Assembly (NCBI GenBank): GCA_002134785.1
Contig: MBQZ01000011.1
Location: 19,099 to 83,098 of the forward strand
Length of the DNA stretch: 64,000 nucleotides
Direction: 5' to 3'
Source of the DNA: Crenothrix sp. D3
Lineage (GTDB): Bacteria; Pseudomonadota; Gammaproteobacteria; Methylococcales; Methylomonadaceae
Position 1 is the stretch's first letter. Each line of letters starts with the position of its first letter. Position numbers and translations under genes: made by a program. Below the pieces are notes generated by a model. It saw only the letters and a list, made by a program, of their open reading frames with translations. It made no database searches and was not told where the DNA came from. Below are positions 53,585 to 62,866 of this stretch, in pieces.

Positions 53585-54295
53585 TTATATTGAACGCATT
53601 CTGGCTTGAGTCATTGCCACCATGAATGCCACGATGAGAATAATCAAATCTATCGCGCCAATAATCATAATAAAGTACAAAACTTCAGTTGGTTGAACTA
53701 CTGGTAAACTGGGGTCATAAACAAAAGTTGCTGCTGTCATGCCTGTATAGTGCATACCACAAACAGCCAGCCCCATAACTAAGGCACTCACTGTAATCTG
53801 CCATAAATGAGTAACATGAACAGATAACCATAATGCAACGGTAGCTGCCACAACTGCAATACCAATTGAACTGATAATAATGGTCCAGTCCCAAATAATA
53901 TTTGCCTGCACTTGCATTGCAAGCATCCCTGTATAGTGCATGGCAGCAACCCCTAAACCCACAACAAAACCTGCAAGTATTAATTTGACAATACTAAATT
54001 CATTGCCAATAAATTTTAAACCCATATAAACAACGCCAATACCGATAAACAAGGAAAAAACGGTCAGCCAAACATCATAGCCCATGTTCATATTAGGCAT
54101 ACTAAAGGCAATCATACCGATAAAGTGCATAGACCAAATACCGACTCCTCCTAAACATAATGCACCTAAAGGGATTAATCCCCCTGAATTATCAGGATTT
54201 TCCTGAGCGTCACGGGTCATAATTAAAGCCATTAAAGAACCAGCAACTGAGATGATATAAGAAAAAAGAACTAGGGTAATATCGTAATGAGTCAT
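53585..54295 (-). CDS. MHYT-domain integral membrane protein
   Basis: This 236-residue protein has about seven transmembrane helices. The MHYT signature occurs as SMHFIGMIAF, AMHYTGMLAM and GMHYTGMTAA, each at a helix end. Conserved Met and His residues there are proposed to bind copper and sense diatomic gases. Unlike many MHYT proteins it has no GGDEF/EAL output domain and ends shortly after the last helix. A signalling partner, if any, is not adjacent. Confidence 0.93.
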   Translation of the reverse strand: MTHYDITLVLFSYIISVAGSLMALIMTRDAQENPDNSGGLIPLGALCLGGVGIWSMHFIGMIAFSMPNMNMGYDVWLTVFSLFIGIGVVYMGLKFIGNEFSIVKLILAGFVVGLGVAAMHYTGMLAMQVQANIIWDWTIIISSIGIAVVAATVALWLSVHVTHLWQITVSALVMGLAVCGMHYTGMTAATFVYDPSLPVVQPTEVLYFIMIIGAIDLIILIVAFMVAMTQARMRSI

Positions 54296-54377
54296 TTTTC
54301 AATTCTATTGTTATGTTAATAAACTACGCATTGGAGTGAGTTTTACATACGCCAATATCTATATTGTTTTTAGCGGT

Positions 54378-54414
54378 GTAGGTTGGGTTGCCAAAAAGTG
54401 CAACCCAACCTACA
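54378..54414. repeat. GTAGGTTGGGTTGC-family palindrome, copy 3
   Basis: GTAGGTTGGGTTGCC and GCAACCCAACCTAC form a perfect hairpin. A CTCATTCCCACGC hairpin (54439-54466) follows, of the same family as 23379-23475. Confidence 0.7.
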
Positions 54415-54474
54415 AAAAATCCCTATGCCTAAAGCTATCTCATTCCCACGCGGTGCATGGAACGAGTTAGGAGT

Positions 54475-55089
54475 TTATGCCCAAAGCCAAGGATAGTTTT
54501 GTTTATGCTGTGCTTCGTACTGGTCAATTTTATCAACGTGTTTTAGCGTCAAACCAATATCATCCAAACCGCTCAATAAATTACCTTGACGGAAGGGGTC
54601 GATTTCAAAGGTGAAGCCGTTACCTGCTGGCGTAGTGACTTGGCGATTTTCTAAATCAACAATGAATTTCCCGCCTTCGTTCGAGGCGATTTCTGCCATT
54701 AACGTATCAAGTTGTGCTTGGCTGACGATAATTGCCAGTATGCCGTTTTTAAAACAGTTGTTGTAGAAAATATCGGCGTAGCTGGTGGAGATGATGGTGT
54801 TGAAACCATAATCGGCGATTGCCCACGGCGCGTGTTCGCGTGATGAGCCACAACCGAAGTTATCGCCAGCGACTAGAATTTTCGCACCTTGAAACGCGGG
54901 TTTGTTGAGTTCAAATTCTGGGTTAGGTGTAACGCCGTCATCGTTATAACGCCAGTCGTGGAACAGGTGGACACCAAAGCCAGAGCGTTCTACTTTTTTC
55001 AGAAACTGTTTCGGAATGATTTGATCGGTATCGACGTTGCTACGGTTCATTAACGCGGCAATGCTTTCGTGTTTTGTGTAAGGTTGCAT
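54475..55089 (-). CDS. leuD: 3-isopropylmalate dehydratase, small subunit
   Basis: This 204-residue swivel-domain subunit pairs with LeuC to isomerise 2- to 3-isopropylmalate in leucine synthesis. It has RSNVDTDQIIPKQFLKKVER at the N terminus and the substrate loop GDNFGCGSSREHAPWAI in the middle. Length matches the long leuD type. It follows leuC on the minus strand across a 69-base gap containing a REP-like palindrome. Confidence 0.96.
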   Translation of the reverse strand: MQPYTKHESIAALMNRSNVDTDQIIPKQFLKKVERSGFGVHLFHDWRYNDDGVTPNPEFELNKPAFQGAKILVAGDNFGCGSSREHAPWAIADYGFNTIISTSYADIFYNNCFKNGILAIIVSQAQLDTLMAEIASNEGGKFIVDLENRQVTTPAGNGFTFEIDPFRQGNLLSGLDDIGLTLKHVDKIDQYEAQHKQNYPWLWA

Positions 55090-55115
55090 GGATTTAAAGC
55101 CTTATAGTTAATTAT

Positions 55116-55160
55116 TGGAGGTCAGGCTTTGCCTGACTTGCAAGCGAAGCTCGCACTCCT
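55116..55160. repeat. REP-like palindrome between leuC and leuD
   Basis: Read on the minus strand, GTAGGAGTGCGAGCTTCGCT is followed by TGCAAGTCAGGCAAAGCCTG and ACCTCC, giving nested hairpins. The GTAGGAGTGCGAGC start is a common REP form. It occupies the operon-internal gap and may stabilise the leuC message. Confidence 0.65.
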
Positions 55161-56556
55161 ACAGTTTGCGTATATCAACAAAATGACCAGCGGCGGCGGC
55201 AGCGGCAGCCATTGCGGGTGATACTAAATGGGTTCTGCCGCCTTTGCCTTGACGACCTTCAAAGTTACGGTTTGAAGTAGAGGCACAACGTTGTCCTTTG
55301 CTGAGTTCGTCACCGTTCATGGCTAAACACATGGAACAACCTGGTTCACGCCATTCCCAACCTGCATCAATAAAGATTTTGTCCAAGCCTTCTTTTTCGG
55401 CTTGTTCTTTAACATGATAAGAACCAGGAACAACGATAGCGGTTACGCCGTCAGCCACTTTTGTGCCTTTTGCCACTTCGGCAGCACTGCGAAAATCTTC
55501 GATACGTCCGTTGGTGCATGAACCAATAAAGACATAATCAATTTTAATGTCAGTAATCGGCATATTGGCGGTTAAGCCCATATAGGCTAAGGCAGATTCA
55601 CAAGCTTTGCGTTTGCCTTCGTTGTCGAAACTTTCAGGTGCGGGTACGTTGGCATCTACGCCGATGACTTGTTCAGGTGATGTTCCCCATGACACTTGGG
55701 GCGCAATATCAGCGGCATTCAGAGTAATAACGGTATCAAATTCTGCACCTGTATCACTGGGTAAACTTTTCCAGTAAGCCAGCGCTAACTCCCAGTTGTC
55801 GCCTTTTGGGGCAAATTCTTTGCCGTTCAGGTATTCGTAGGTTTTTTCATCAGGGGCAACTAAGCCCGCTCTCGCACCTGCTTCAATCGCCATGTTGCAC
55901 AGCGTCATGCGTCCTTCCATGCTTAAGGCTTTAATTGCATCGCCTGCATATTCGATAACGTAACCAGTACCGCCCGCTGTGCCGATTTTGCCGATAATGG
56001 CTAAGGCAATGTCTTTCGCGGTGCTGTATTTAGATAATTCACCGTTGACTTGTACCAACATGGTTTTGGATTTTTTTTGTGGCAGGGTTTGGGTCGCCAT
56101 AACGTGTTCAACTTCAGATGTGCCGATACCAAACGCTAATGCACCAAACGCGCCATGTGTTGCGGTATGACTGTCGCCACAAACAACCACCATTCCAGGA
56201 TGCACAAAGCCATGCTCAGGCACAACCACATGAATTACGCCGTTGTTGGGGCTTTTCATGTCGTATAAATTCAAACCATTTTCCAGACAATTTTCTGCCA
56301 TTGTTTCGATTTGTTTTCTGGCAATCAAATCAGCAATCGGTAAGTTGCGGTTTTTAGTCGGTACGCAGTGATCCATCGTCGCTAAAATGCTGTGCGGATT
56401 ACGCACTTTACGACCTGAGATTTTCAAGCCTTCAAACGCTTGTGGGCTGGTGACTTCGTGCATTAAATGACGGTCAACGTAGATGACTGGAGCTTGACCT
56501 TCGACATCGACGACGAGGTGACTGTCCCAAATTTTTTCGTACATGGTTTTTTTCAT
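55159..56556 (-). CDS. leuC: 3-isopropylmalate dehydratase, large subunit
   Basis: This 465-residue aconitase-family subunit holds a [4Fe-4S] cluster through cysteines in [16 protein letters not shown] and [14 protein letters not shown]. Other family marks are [20 protein letters not shown] and [22 protein letters not shown] 56556 (MKKTMYEK) has GGAAG at good distance, so I prefer it to the track start at 56568. It is the first gene of a leuC-leuD unit; a LeuA-like gene lies 2.5 kb further downstream with other genes between. Confidence 0.96.
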   Translation of the reverse strand: MKKTMYEKIWDSHLVVDVEGQAPVIYVDRHLMHEVTSPQAFEGLKISGRKVRNPHSILATMDHCVPTKNRNLPIADLIARKQIETMAENCLENGLNLYDMKSPNNGVIHVVVPEHGFVHPGMVVVCGDSHTATHGAFGALAFGIGTSEVEHVMATQTLPQKKSKTMLVQVNGELSKYSTAKDIALAIIGKIGTAGGTGYVIEYAGDAIKALSMEGRMTLCNMAIEAGARAGLVAPDEKTYEYLNGKEFAPKGDNWELALAYWKSLPSDTGAEFDTVITLNAADIAPQVSWGTSPEQVIGVDANVPAPESFDNEGKRKACESALAYMGLTANMPITDIKIDYVFIGSCTNGRIEDFRSAAEVAKGTKVADGVTAIVVPGSYHVKEQAEKEGLDKIFIDAGWEWREPGCSMCLAMNGDELSKGQRCASTSNRNFEGRQGKGGRTHLVSPAMAAAAAAAGHFVDIRKL

Positions 56557-56900
56557 GGTGTCTTCCAAGGATTGTGACTCGCTCTGTATGGAGCGGTGGC
56601 GTAATTACGGGATAAGTTAAAAGTCGTTATTATACAACGCTAGGCTGGTTAAATAACGTATAGGCGCAAGTGATAACACGGGTATTTTAATGGTGCATCC
56701 ACAACGGATACCTCTATTTTTGTTTAGTCACTCACCCGAACTAAATGTATATAAACATTTTTAGCCGTTACTTATAAAATAATCATACATGACGGGATAA
56801 AATACGGCAATCTCTCAAGTTTAACTAACAATGCTTCGCACTAAAAGTTATGCTAAGTCATCACGTTAATGTCTCTTCGCTTATTCTGATAATTACTCTT

Positions 56901-57674
56901 ATGTCTTGGTTTATTACTAATCTAATTACTGCCTTTTTATTACCACCGCTGAATTTGTTTCTGCTACTGGCTTTAGGTATTGGATTGCTAAACCGCCATC
57001 CGACAGCAGCGCGTTTTTTACTGATTAGCTCACTCAGCCTACTGTGGCTTTGTTCTACACCTTATATATCCGAAGCTGCGATACACTTATTGGAAATACG
57101 CGCAACACCACTGGCTAGCCCCGTACCAGCCGCTGATGCTATCGTTATATTGGGTGGAGGCAGCTATTTTCATGCCCCTGAATATGAAAATAGGGACATT
57201 GCTAGCGCGGGTACACTAATACGCTTACGTTATGGTGCAAAACTGTATCGTGAAACCCATCTACCCATTTTAGTAACAGGTGGCACACCACACGGTAACA
57301 GGGTATCGGAAGGACAGCAAATGCGCGAAATACTAGAACAAGAATTCCATGTCCCCGTCAATTGGACAGAAAATGCGTCTGATAATACGTTTGAGAATGC
57401 TCTCTATACCTTTCAAATTTTACAAAAAGCAGGCATTGGGAAAATCTATCTTATAACCGAAGCATGGCATATTCCACGCGCTGCCGAAGCCTTTCGCCGT
57501 GCTGGATTTGAAGTGATTGAAGCCCCCACCGCCTTTACCACCCGTTATGAAACTGATTTTCTAACTTTTCTACCCAGTGCAGCTGGCTTAGGGAGTAGTG
57601 CGGCTTTTGTTCATGAAGCCATTGGGCTGGGTTGGTATCGTTTCAAATCTTTCCTAGCGGGGTTGAATTTATAA
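56901..57674 (+). CDS. DUF218 (YdcF/ElyC-like) membrane protein
   Basis: Two N-terminal hydrophobic segments (NLITAFLLPPLNLFLLLAL and ARFLLISSLSLLWLC) precede a DUF218 domain. The latter has DAIVILGGGSYF, LPILVTGGTPHG, SDNTFENALYTFQILQ and YLITEAWHIPRAAEAFRRAG. ElyC/YdcF relatives act in envelope biogenesis, including lipid-carrier or peptidoglycan-linked steps. I chose ATG 56901; 56850 extends the same frame by 17 residues and cannot be excluded. Divergent from leuC across a 280-base AT-rich gap. Confidence 0.88.
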   Translation: MSWFITNLITAFLLPPLNLFLLLALGIGLLNRHPTAARFLLISSLSLLWLCSTPYISEAAIHLLEIRATPLASPVPAADAIVILGGGSYFHAPEYENRDIASAGTLIRLRYGAKLYRETHLPILVTGGTPHGNRVSEGQQMREILEQEFHVPVNWTENASDNTFENALYTFQILQKAGIGKIYLITEAWHIPRAAEAFRRAGFEVIEAPTAFTTRYETDFLTFLPSAAGLGSSAAFVHEAIGLGWYRFKSFLAGLNL

Positions 57675-57724
57675 CTTGCTAGATTACACGCTATAGTCAT
57701 TAACCCTTACCCACACCAAAGCCC

Positions 57725-58639
57725 ATGATTAATGTCGAACAGTTAATTTTTGAATACCCTAACCTCAGGGCGTTAGACGAGGTTTCATTTCATATTCCCC
57801 AAGGCAGTATCACCGCGCTAGTTGGCCCGAATGGCGCGGGTAAAACCACACTGTTGCGCTGTATGGCGGCGTTGGAACAACCTGTGAGCGGTGAAATTCG
57901 TATTGATGGTATTGATGTGCTTGAGCATCCGCGTGAATGCCACCGCATTATTGGCTATTTATCGGATTTTTTCGGGTTATACGACCGTTTAACGGTACGC
58001 CAATGCTTGCATTATGTAGCGCGGGCGCAAGGTATAGCCGATGAACACTGTGAAGACGCTATTGCCAGAGTCAGTAACGGTTTATACATTAACGACCGCT
58101 TGGATGTGTTGGCGGGTACATTGTCGCGCGGTTTACGCCAACGGGTTGCGATTGCTCAAGCGATTATTCATTCCCCGCGTGTCGTTTTATTAGACGAACC
58201 CGCGTCTGGTTTAGACCCTGAAGCCCGTCACGAACTGGCTGAATTATTTTTAGAACTACAAAAACAAGGCATGACGCTGTTGGTGTCGTCGCATATTCTC
58301 GCGGAATTAGAAGCCTATAGTACCGATATGTTAGTGCTACGCGAGGGGCGAATTATTGAGCAAGTGGCAATAAAAACTGCCACCCACACGCAAGATTTTA
58401 AATTAACCCTAGCAACACCTGTGGACAATCTCGTCGCGTTACTGCAATCCATAGACACGCTTACCGTATTAAAAACCGAACATAATCAATCGGCGTTGTT
58501 ACAAATACAAGGCAATAGCCAGCAACAACACGAGACATTAAAAAATTTATTAGCGCACAATTTACCAATTTGCGAATTCGCTAAAATCACTAACAATTTA
58601 CAAGATGCGTATTTGGAAACCATGAGGCAACGTCCATGA
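57725..58639 (+). CDS. ABC transporter ATP-binding protein
   Basis: This 304-residue ATPase has Walker A GPNGAGKTTLLR, signature LSRGLRQRVAIAQAI, Walker B VVLLDEPASGLDPEAR and the H-loop LLVSSHILAEL. The 70-residue extension after the nucleotide-binding domain is common in ABC-2 exporters of drugs, lipids or bacteriocins. Its stop overlaps the permease start by four bases. Substrate is not evident. Confidence 0.93.
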   Translation: MINVEQLIFEYPNLRALDEVSFHIPQGSITALVGPNGAGKTTLLRCMAALEQPVSGEIRIDGIDVLEHPRECHRIIGYLSDFFGLYDRLTVRQCLHYVARAQGIADEHCEDAIARVSNGLYINDRLDVLAGTLSRGLRQRVAIAQAIIHSPRVVLLDEPASGLDPEARHELAELFLELQKQGMTLLVSSHILAELEAYSTDMLVLREGRIIEQVAIKTATHTQDFKLTLATPVDNLVALLQSIDTLTVLKTEHNQSALLQIQGNSQQQHETLKNLLAHNLPICEFAKITNNLQDAYLETMRQRP

Positions 58640-59931
58640 ATTTAAATCCTGAATTTCAACGCCAGCTGCAATTAGAATTTTCCTCTGCGCGTCTGGTTGG
58701 TGTGCCGCTGATTTTGGGGGTTATCTTTACCCTCACCTATATTCTCGACGACCAGACCAGTCATCAAACTAACATCACTGCACAAACCGCGTTAAGTTTA
58801 TTCCTACTTATGGTGTCATTTTGGGGCGCGAGGCAAGCAGTAGACAGCGTATTAGATGAACAACGTAGTCACACATGGGATACTCAACGCTTATCGGCGT
58901 TAGATCCGTGGACGATGGTGTGCGGTAAATTATTCGGTAGCACGTTGGTCGTGTGGTATGGCTGTGTGATTTGTTTGCTGGTTTATAGCTTTATGGCACA
59001 AAACACTGGCAATTTATTCTGGGTGCTTAGCTACGCAATTACTAGCGGCTTATTGGTGCAGAATCTCAGTTTGTTACTGAGCTTGTGTGCCTTGCGTAAA
59101 GGAAAAATTAACAGTAATTCAGTGATTATCGGCTTAGCAATACTAGGCGCATTGACCATCGGTTCTTTCATTATGCCGTTATCACAAGCCTCAGATTCGT
59201 TACAACATACCCCAGCCACTTGGTATGGCGTAAACACGACGGTTCAGTTTTTAACCTTAATCGGTGTTTGCTTAGCCTTGTTTTGGTGTGTAGTGGGTAA
59301 TTATCGACTCATGGCGCAAGAATTACGCATCCGCACGTTACCGTGGGTATGGCTAGCATTTGCCATCTTTCTGATAGTTTATATTGGCGGTTTTATTGCA
59401 CCTAATCAATTTGGCGAATATTTTTATAGCATCGCCTTCGGTATTTGTTTAACACTCAGTTATCTTATAGTCTTCGCTGAGCATCACGAACCCATGCGCA
59501 TTAAACGTTTATTCACTTACATAGCCCAAGAAAACTGGCTACGCGGTGCGGAAGAATTGCCGTTGTGGTGTGTTACTTTTATCTTGGCTGGTTTACTGGC
59601 AGTACCGCTGTCATTTTCACACCCAGCCGATATTGAAGAATTACACATTTACCCTGTGTCTATTCTGTTACTGTTACTAAGAGACATCGGCATTTTTCTA
59701 TTTTTTAGCTACGGCAAAAACCCACAACGCGCGTTTAGCCTGACACTGTTGTGGCTGGTATTGCTCTATGGGGTGTTACCTGGGATATTTACGGCGGCGG
59801 ATTTAAAAGGCATGGCGGCGTTATTTTTTCCGTTAGTTGCTGATAATATGATTATTTCAATCGTTTGTATGGGCGTACAAATCGCGTTGATTTGGTATTT
59901 TCTGTATCAGCGATGGCAAGAGAGTGTTTAA
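58636..59931 (+). CDS. ABC-2 type transporter permease-like protein
   Basis: This 431-residue protein has ten or more hydrophobic helices and an early RQAVDSVLDEQRSHTWDTQR cytosolic segment typical of ABC-2 permeases that handle gliding- or exporter-type ATPases. It is translationally coupled to the ATPase gene (ATGA overlap). A MITE-like element follows its stop. Transported substrate unknown. Confidence 0.85.
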   Translation: MNLNPEFQRQLQLEFSSARLVGVPLILGVIFTLTYILDDQTSHQTNITAQTALSLFLLMVSFWGARQAVDSVLDEQRSHTWDTQRLSALDPWTMVCGKLFGSTLVVWYGCVICLLVYSFMAQNTGNLFWVLSYAITSGLLVQNLSLLLSLCALRKGKINSNSVIIGLAILGALTIGSFIMPLSQASDSLQHTPATWYGVNTTVQFLTLIGVCLALFWCVVGNYRLMAQELRIRTLPWVWLAFAIFLIVYIGGFIAPNQFGEYFYSIAFGICLTLSYLIVFAEHHEPMRIKRLFTYIAQENWLRGAEELPLWCVTFILAGLLAVPLSFSHPADIEELHIYPVSILLLLLRDIGIFLFFSYGKNPQRAFSLTLLWLVLLYGVLPGIFTAADLKGMAALFFPLVADNMIISIVCMGVQIALIWYFLYQRWQESV

Positions 59932-59968
59932 TCCATAGGGGCAATCCCTTGTGGTTGCCCTGATATAA

Positions 59969-60083
59969 CTAACCGTTAATAAAATGATTACAAAGCCGTT
60001 CGTGGTGAGCTTGTCGAACCACCACAGCCCTTCGAGGAGCTTCGGTGCGAACGGTTTTTTTAATCAATTTAAATGGCGTTAGC
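59969..60083. mobile_element. MITE-like element, copy C
   Basis: CTAACCGTTAATAAAATGAT at the left matches inverted AATGGCGTTAGC at the right, with CCGTTCGTGGTGAGCTTGTC and GCGAACGG inside. It is shorter than copies A and B and imperfect on the right side. It is preceded by the AGGGGCAATCCC hairpin at 59938. Confidence 0.6.
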
Positions 60084-60126
60084 TATAACACACCATTTTA
60101 TTCAAGGACAAGTACAAGACCTGCCC

Positions 60127-60714
60127 CTAATGGACTTCTAACGCAGATAATTCAGCCAACGTATTAACATTGGTAAATATATCAGGCGCGTCACTAAAAT
60201 CGACTTGAACAGTGTATTGCAGTGCTAACCACGCGTGTACTTTGCGTTCACCACTGGCTAAATAATCCTGTAAGCTGGCTTGTAAGCGGCTATGAATCGC
60301 TAAAAACACAGGATGCAAACGTTCACCATCAAATGCCACTGCCACATCGGCATTCAATTCCGCACGGGTCGTTAATAATTTTTGTAAATGTTCACTGGTC
60401 ATTAATGGCGCGTCACACGGTACAATCAGCAACACGTCGGCATCAGTATTCATCATGGCAGTTAAAATACCCGCTAATGGGCCATCAAAGTTAGCGGTTT
60501 GATCCGCTACCACACGCAAGCCAAATGCTTGATACTGTTCATGGTGGCGATTAGCATTAATAAGCGTCTCATCCACCAATGGCGCGAGGGCAGCAATCGC
60601 ATAACTCACCAACGGACGGTTTTTATAACACACCAGCCCTTTATCTTGATGATTCATACGCCGCGCTAAGCCACCTGCTAAAATCACGCCTGTTATTTTT
60701 GCTGAGGTGTTCAT
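60127..60714 (-). CDS. mobA: Molybdenum cofactor guanylyltransferase
   Basis: MobA attaches GMP to molybdopterin for bis-MGD enzymes. The signature GVILAGGLARRMNHQDKGL is at the N terminus. GPLAGILTAM is in the middle, LLIVPCDAPLM carries the metal-binding aspartate, and the end has FTNVNTLAELSALE. 195 residues, as usual. A MITE copy lies just downstream. Confidence 0.95.
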   Translation of the reverse strand: MNTSAKITGVILAGGLARRMNHQDKGLVCYKNRPLVSYAIAALAPLVDETLINANRHHEQYQAFGLRVVADQTANFDGPLAGILTAMMNTDADVLLIVPCDAPLMTSEHLQKLLTTRAELNADVAVAFDGERLHPVFLAIHSRLQASLQDYLASGERKVHAWLALQYTVQVDFSDAPDIFTNVNTLAELSALEVH

Positions 60715-60764
60715 AGTACAATAAACCTACTAACCATTATCTATAAGGGATAAGAATTTTACCC

Positions 60765-61193
60765 ATGAAAAATAAATACCTGCTATCCGTGTTAAGTGTT
60801 GCCATAGTAATGACATTAAACGGCAATGCTTACGCCGACAAACATTCCAAAAAATCTAAAAAAACCGCGAAATCAGCACCACCCGCGACCTTAATCAACG
60901 ATTACCCGACCCGCGACCGTGTTGAATATGTCTTAAATTGTATCGCACAAAAAGACGGTAATTTGAGCAAAATGAATTACGTTACCCAATATGCGTGTGG
61001 TTGCAAAATAGACAAAATTGCAGAAAAACTTAGTTTTGCTGATTATGAAGCGGCGAAAACTTTTTCTTATTTAGGCAAAGGACAAACAGGCGATGCGGGC
61101 GGGGTATTTCGTGATCCTTCTCAAGCTAAGGACTTGAAAACCCGCATTAAAGAAGCGGAAGATTATGCACAACACAGTTGTTTTGTGAAATAA
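60765..61193 (+). CDS. Small secreted protein of unknown function
   Basis: A signal peptide (LLSVLSVAIVMTLNGNAYA) leads to a lysine-rich linker (KHSKKSKKTAKSAPP) and a domain of about 100 residues with four cysteines: VLNCIAQ, YACGCKI and HSCFV. The spacing allows two disulfides. I do not recognise the family, although similar small periplasmic proteins occur in gammaproteobacteria. It is divergent from mobA, which shares its upstream region. Confidence 0.7.
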   Translation: MKNKYLLSVLSVAIVMTLNGNAYADKHSKKSKKTAKSAPPATLINDYPTRDRVEYVLNCIAQKDGNLSKMNYVTQYACGCKIDKIAEKLSFADYEAAKTFSYLGKGQTGDAGGVFRDPSQAKDLKTRIKEAEDYAQHSCFVK

Positions 61194-61197
61194 ACAG

Positions 61198-61270
61198 CAT
61201 CTGTCCACGAAAGGCACGAAAAACACAAAAATTGCATGGCTTTTTTTCGTGCTTTTCGTGTTTTTCGTGG
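61198..61270. repeat. Long inverted repeat (CACGAAAAACACGAAA type)
   Basis: TCCACGAAAGGCACGAAAAA and TTTTTTCGTGCTTTTCGTGT with CGTGGA form a long imperfect hairpin between convergent genes. It is related to CCACGAAAAACACGAAAGGC after pntB. It could also act as a terminator on both sides. Confidence 0.7.
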
Positions 61271-61277
61271 ACAATAT

Positions 61278-62405
61278 TTAAACCAGCAACTCAACCAACA
61301 TCTGCTCGTAAATATCGCTCAAAATCTCCAAGTCAGCCACGCCAATATGTTCATTAATCTTATGAATACTGGCATTTAATGGCCCTAATTCCAGCACTTC
61401 TGCACCTGTCGGGGCAATAAAACGCCCGTCTGATGTACCGCCGCCTGTATCATCAACGGTTTCAAAACCTGTCACGGTTTTAATCGCCTTATGCGCCGCT
61501 TCAATCAACGCGCCTGATTTGGTTAAAAACGGATTGCCTGATAATCGCCATTCGACTTGATAATTCAAACCGTGTTTATCAAAAATCGCGTGAACACGTT
61601 GTTTAATCATGTCTTCGGTTAATTCGGTACAAAAACGCAAATTAAACTGCACTTCGACACTGGCAGGAATGATATTTTCCGCACCAGTTCCAGCATTGAT
61701 ATTAGAGACTTGCAAACTGGTGGGCGGGAAAAACGCATTGCCGTTATCCCAGACTTCTTCAGTGAGGGCTTTTAATGCAGGGGCGAACTTATGAATCGGA
61801 TTGTCGGCAAGTTCTGGATAAGCAACATGACCCTGCACACCTTGCACCGTCAATTTAGCGCATAACGAACCGCGCCGACCGACACGAATCACATCACCGA
61901 TTTTTTTATCGCTGGACGGTTCACCGACTAAACACCAGTCGATTTTTTCTTTGCGTTGTTCCAAAACCTCGACAACTTTCACCACGCCATTCGTGGCTAT
62001 ACCTTCTTCATCGCTGGTCAACATCACAGCGATAGAACCTTGATGGTCTGGGTATTTGGCAATAAAGCGTTCCACAGCAGTAATAAATGCGGCAACACCG
62101 CCTTTCATATCCGCCGCACCACGTCCGTAAAGTTGACCGTCTCTTATGGTGGGTTCAAACGGTGGTGAATCCCATGATTCCAGTTTGCCAGTCGGGACAA
62201 CATCGGTATGCCCTAAGAAAACGAACAAGGGTTTATTCGTGCCGCGTTTTAAATAAATGTTTTGCGTGTCGTTAAAATCCAGCCTTTCATCATGAAAGCC
62301 CAGCGGTGTTAAGCGACTGGCTATCAGGTCTTGGCAACCTGCATCGTTTGGGGTGACTGATTCGCGGCGGATTAGGTCTTTTAATAGGTCTAGGGTTTGG
62401 GTCAT
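61278..62405 (-). CDS. dapE: Succinyl-diaminopimelate desuccinylase
   Basis: This 375-residue M20 peptidase-family zinc enzyme acts in lysine/meso-diaminopimelate synthesis. The metal motifs are FVFLGHTDVVP, YGRGAADMKGGVAAF, MLTSDEEGIATNG and the C-terminal GPLNASIHKINEH. ATG 62405 (MTQTLDLLKDLIRRESVTP) is the typical start; the longer track ORF reads into a palindromic repeat upstream. Complete. Confidence 0.95.
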   Translation of the reverse strand: MTQTLDLLKDLIRRESVTPNDAGCQDLIASRLTPLGFHDERLDFNDTQNIYLKRGTNKPLFVFLGHTDVVPTGKLESWDSPPFEPTIRDGQLYGRGAADMKGGVAAFITAVERFIAKYPDHQGSIAVMLTSDEEGIATNGVVKVVEVLEQRKEKIDWCLVGEPSSDKKIGDVIRVGRRGSLCAKLTVQGVQGHVAYPELADNPIHKFAPALKALTEEVWDNGNAFFPPTSLQVSNINAGTGAENIIPASVEVQFNLRFCTELTEDMIKQRVHAIFDKHGLNYQVEWRLSGNPFLTKSGALIEAAHKAIKTVTGFETVDDTGGGTSDGRFIAPTGAEVLELGPLNASIHKINEHIGVADLEILSDIYEQMLVELLV

Positions 62406-62420
62406 GATTACAGTATGAGG

Positions 62421-62506
62421 GTAGATTGGGTTGCGGTTCTTTCGCAACCCAATAAATTTTAGAGAATGTTGGGTTGCCAAAAAGACGGTAATCCAACCTA
62501 CGCAGC
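62421..62506. repeat. GTAGGTTGGGTTGC-family palindromes, copy 4
   Basis: GTAGATTGGGTTGCGG ... CGCAACCCAAT, then TGTTGGGTTGCC ... ATCCAACCTACG, again two hairpins within one larger palindrome, as in copy 2. Confidence 0.65.
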
Positions 62507-62853
62507 TAGTAGTTAGCAATAAACTTATCGATTTCTAGTAGTTCTATTGCAAATTTACGCTCTAATTCGTTACGCATTGCCGCATATGCTAATGCCTTTG
62601 TTGAATATGATGCCTTGCCCCCTGAGCGATAAAACTTAGGCATATAGGGCATATCTCCATGAATAGTCGAATGAGACCATATTTCATAAATCTTACGATT
62701 TGAAATAGTATATAACCAGCCAGTAGCTACTTCGTCCTGACTTGGTATTGGCACATCTGGCTTTATAACGGGTGTCCAGCGTAATGCCATTGTTGTTTCT
62801 GCCAGTAAAATTGCATTATCCAGCATTTCTTGTTCTTTCTTTGACATGACCAT
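62506..62853 (-). CDS. Hypothetical protein next to the HARE-HTH nuclease
   Basis: This 115-residue protein has the segments WTPVIKPDVPIPSQDEVATG and GGKASYSTKALAYAAMRNEL. It has no signal or transmembrane helix. I do not recognise it. It begins 13 bases after the stop of the HARE-HTH nuclease gene on the same strand, so the two are likely cotranscribed. The start at 62853 has AAAGG ten bases upstream, better than the ATG two codons later. Confidence 0.6.
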   Translation of the reverse strand: MVMSKKEQEMLDNAILLAETTMALRWTPVIKPDVPIPSQDEVATGWLYTISNRKIYEIWSHSTIHGDMPYMPKFYRSGGKASYSTKALAYAAMRNELERKFAIELLEIDKFIANY

Positions 62854-62866
62854 AGTTTAAGAACCT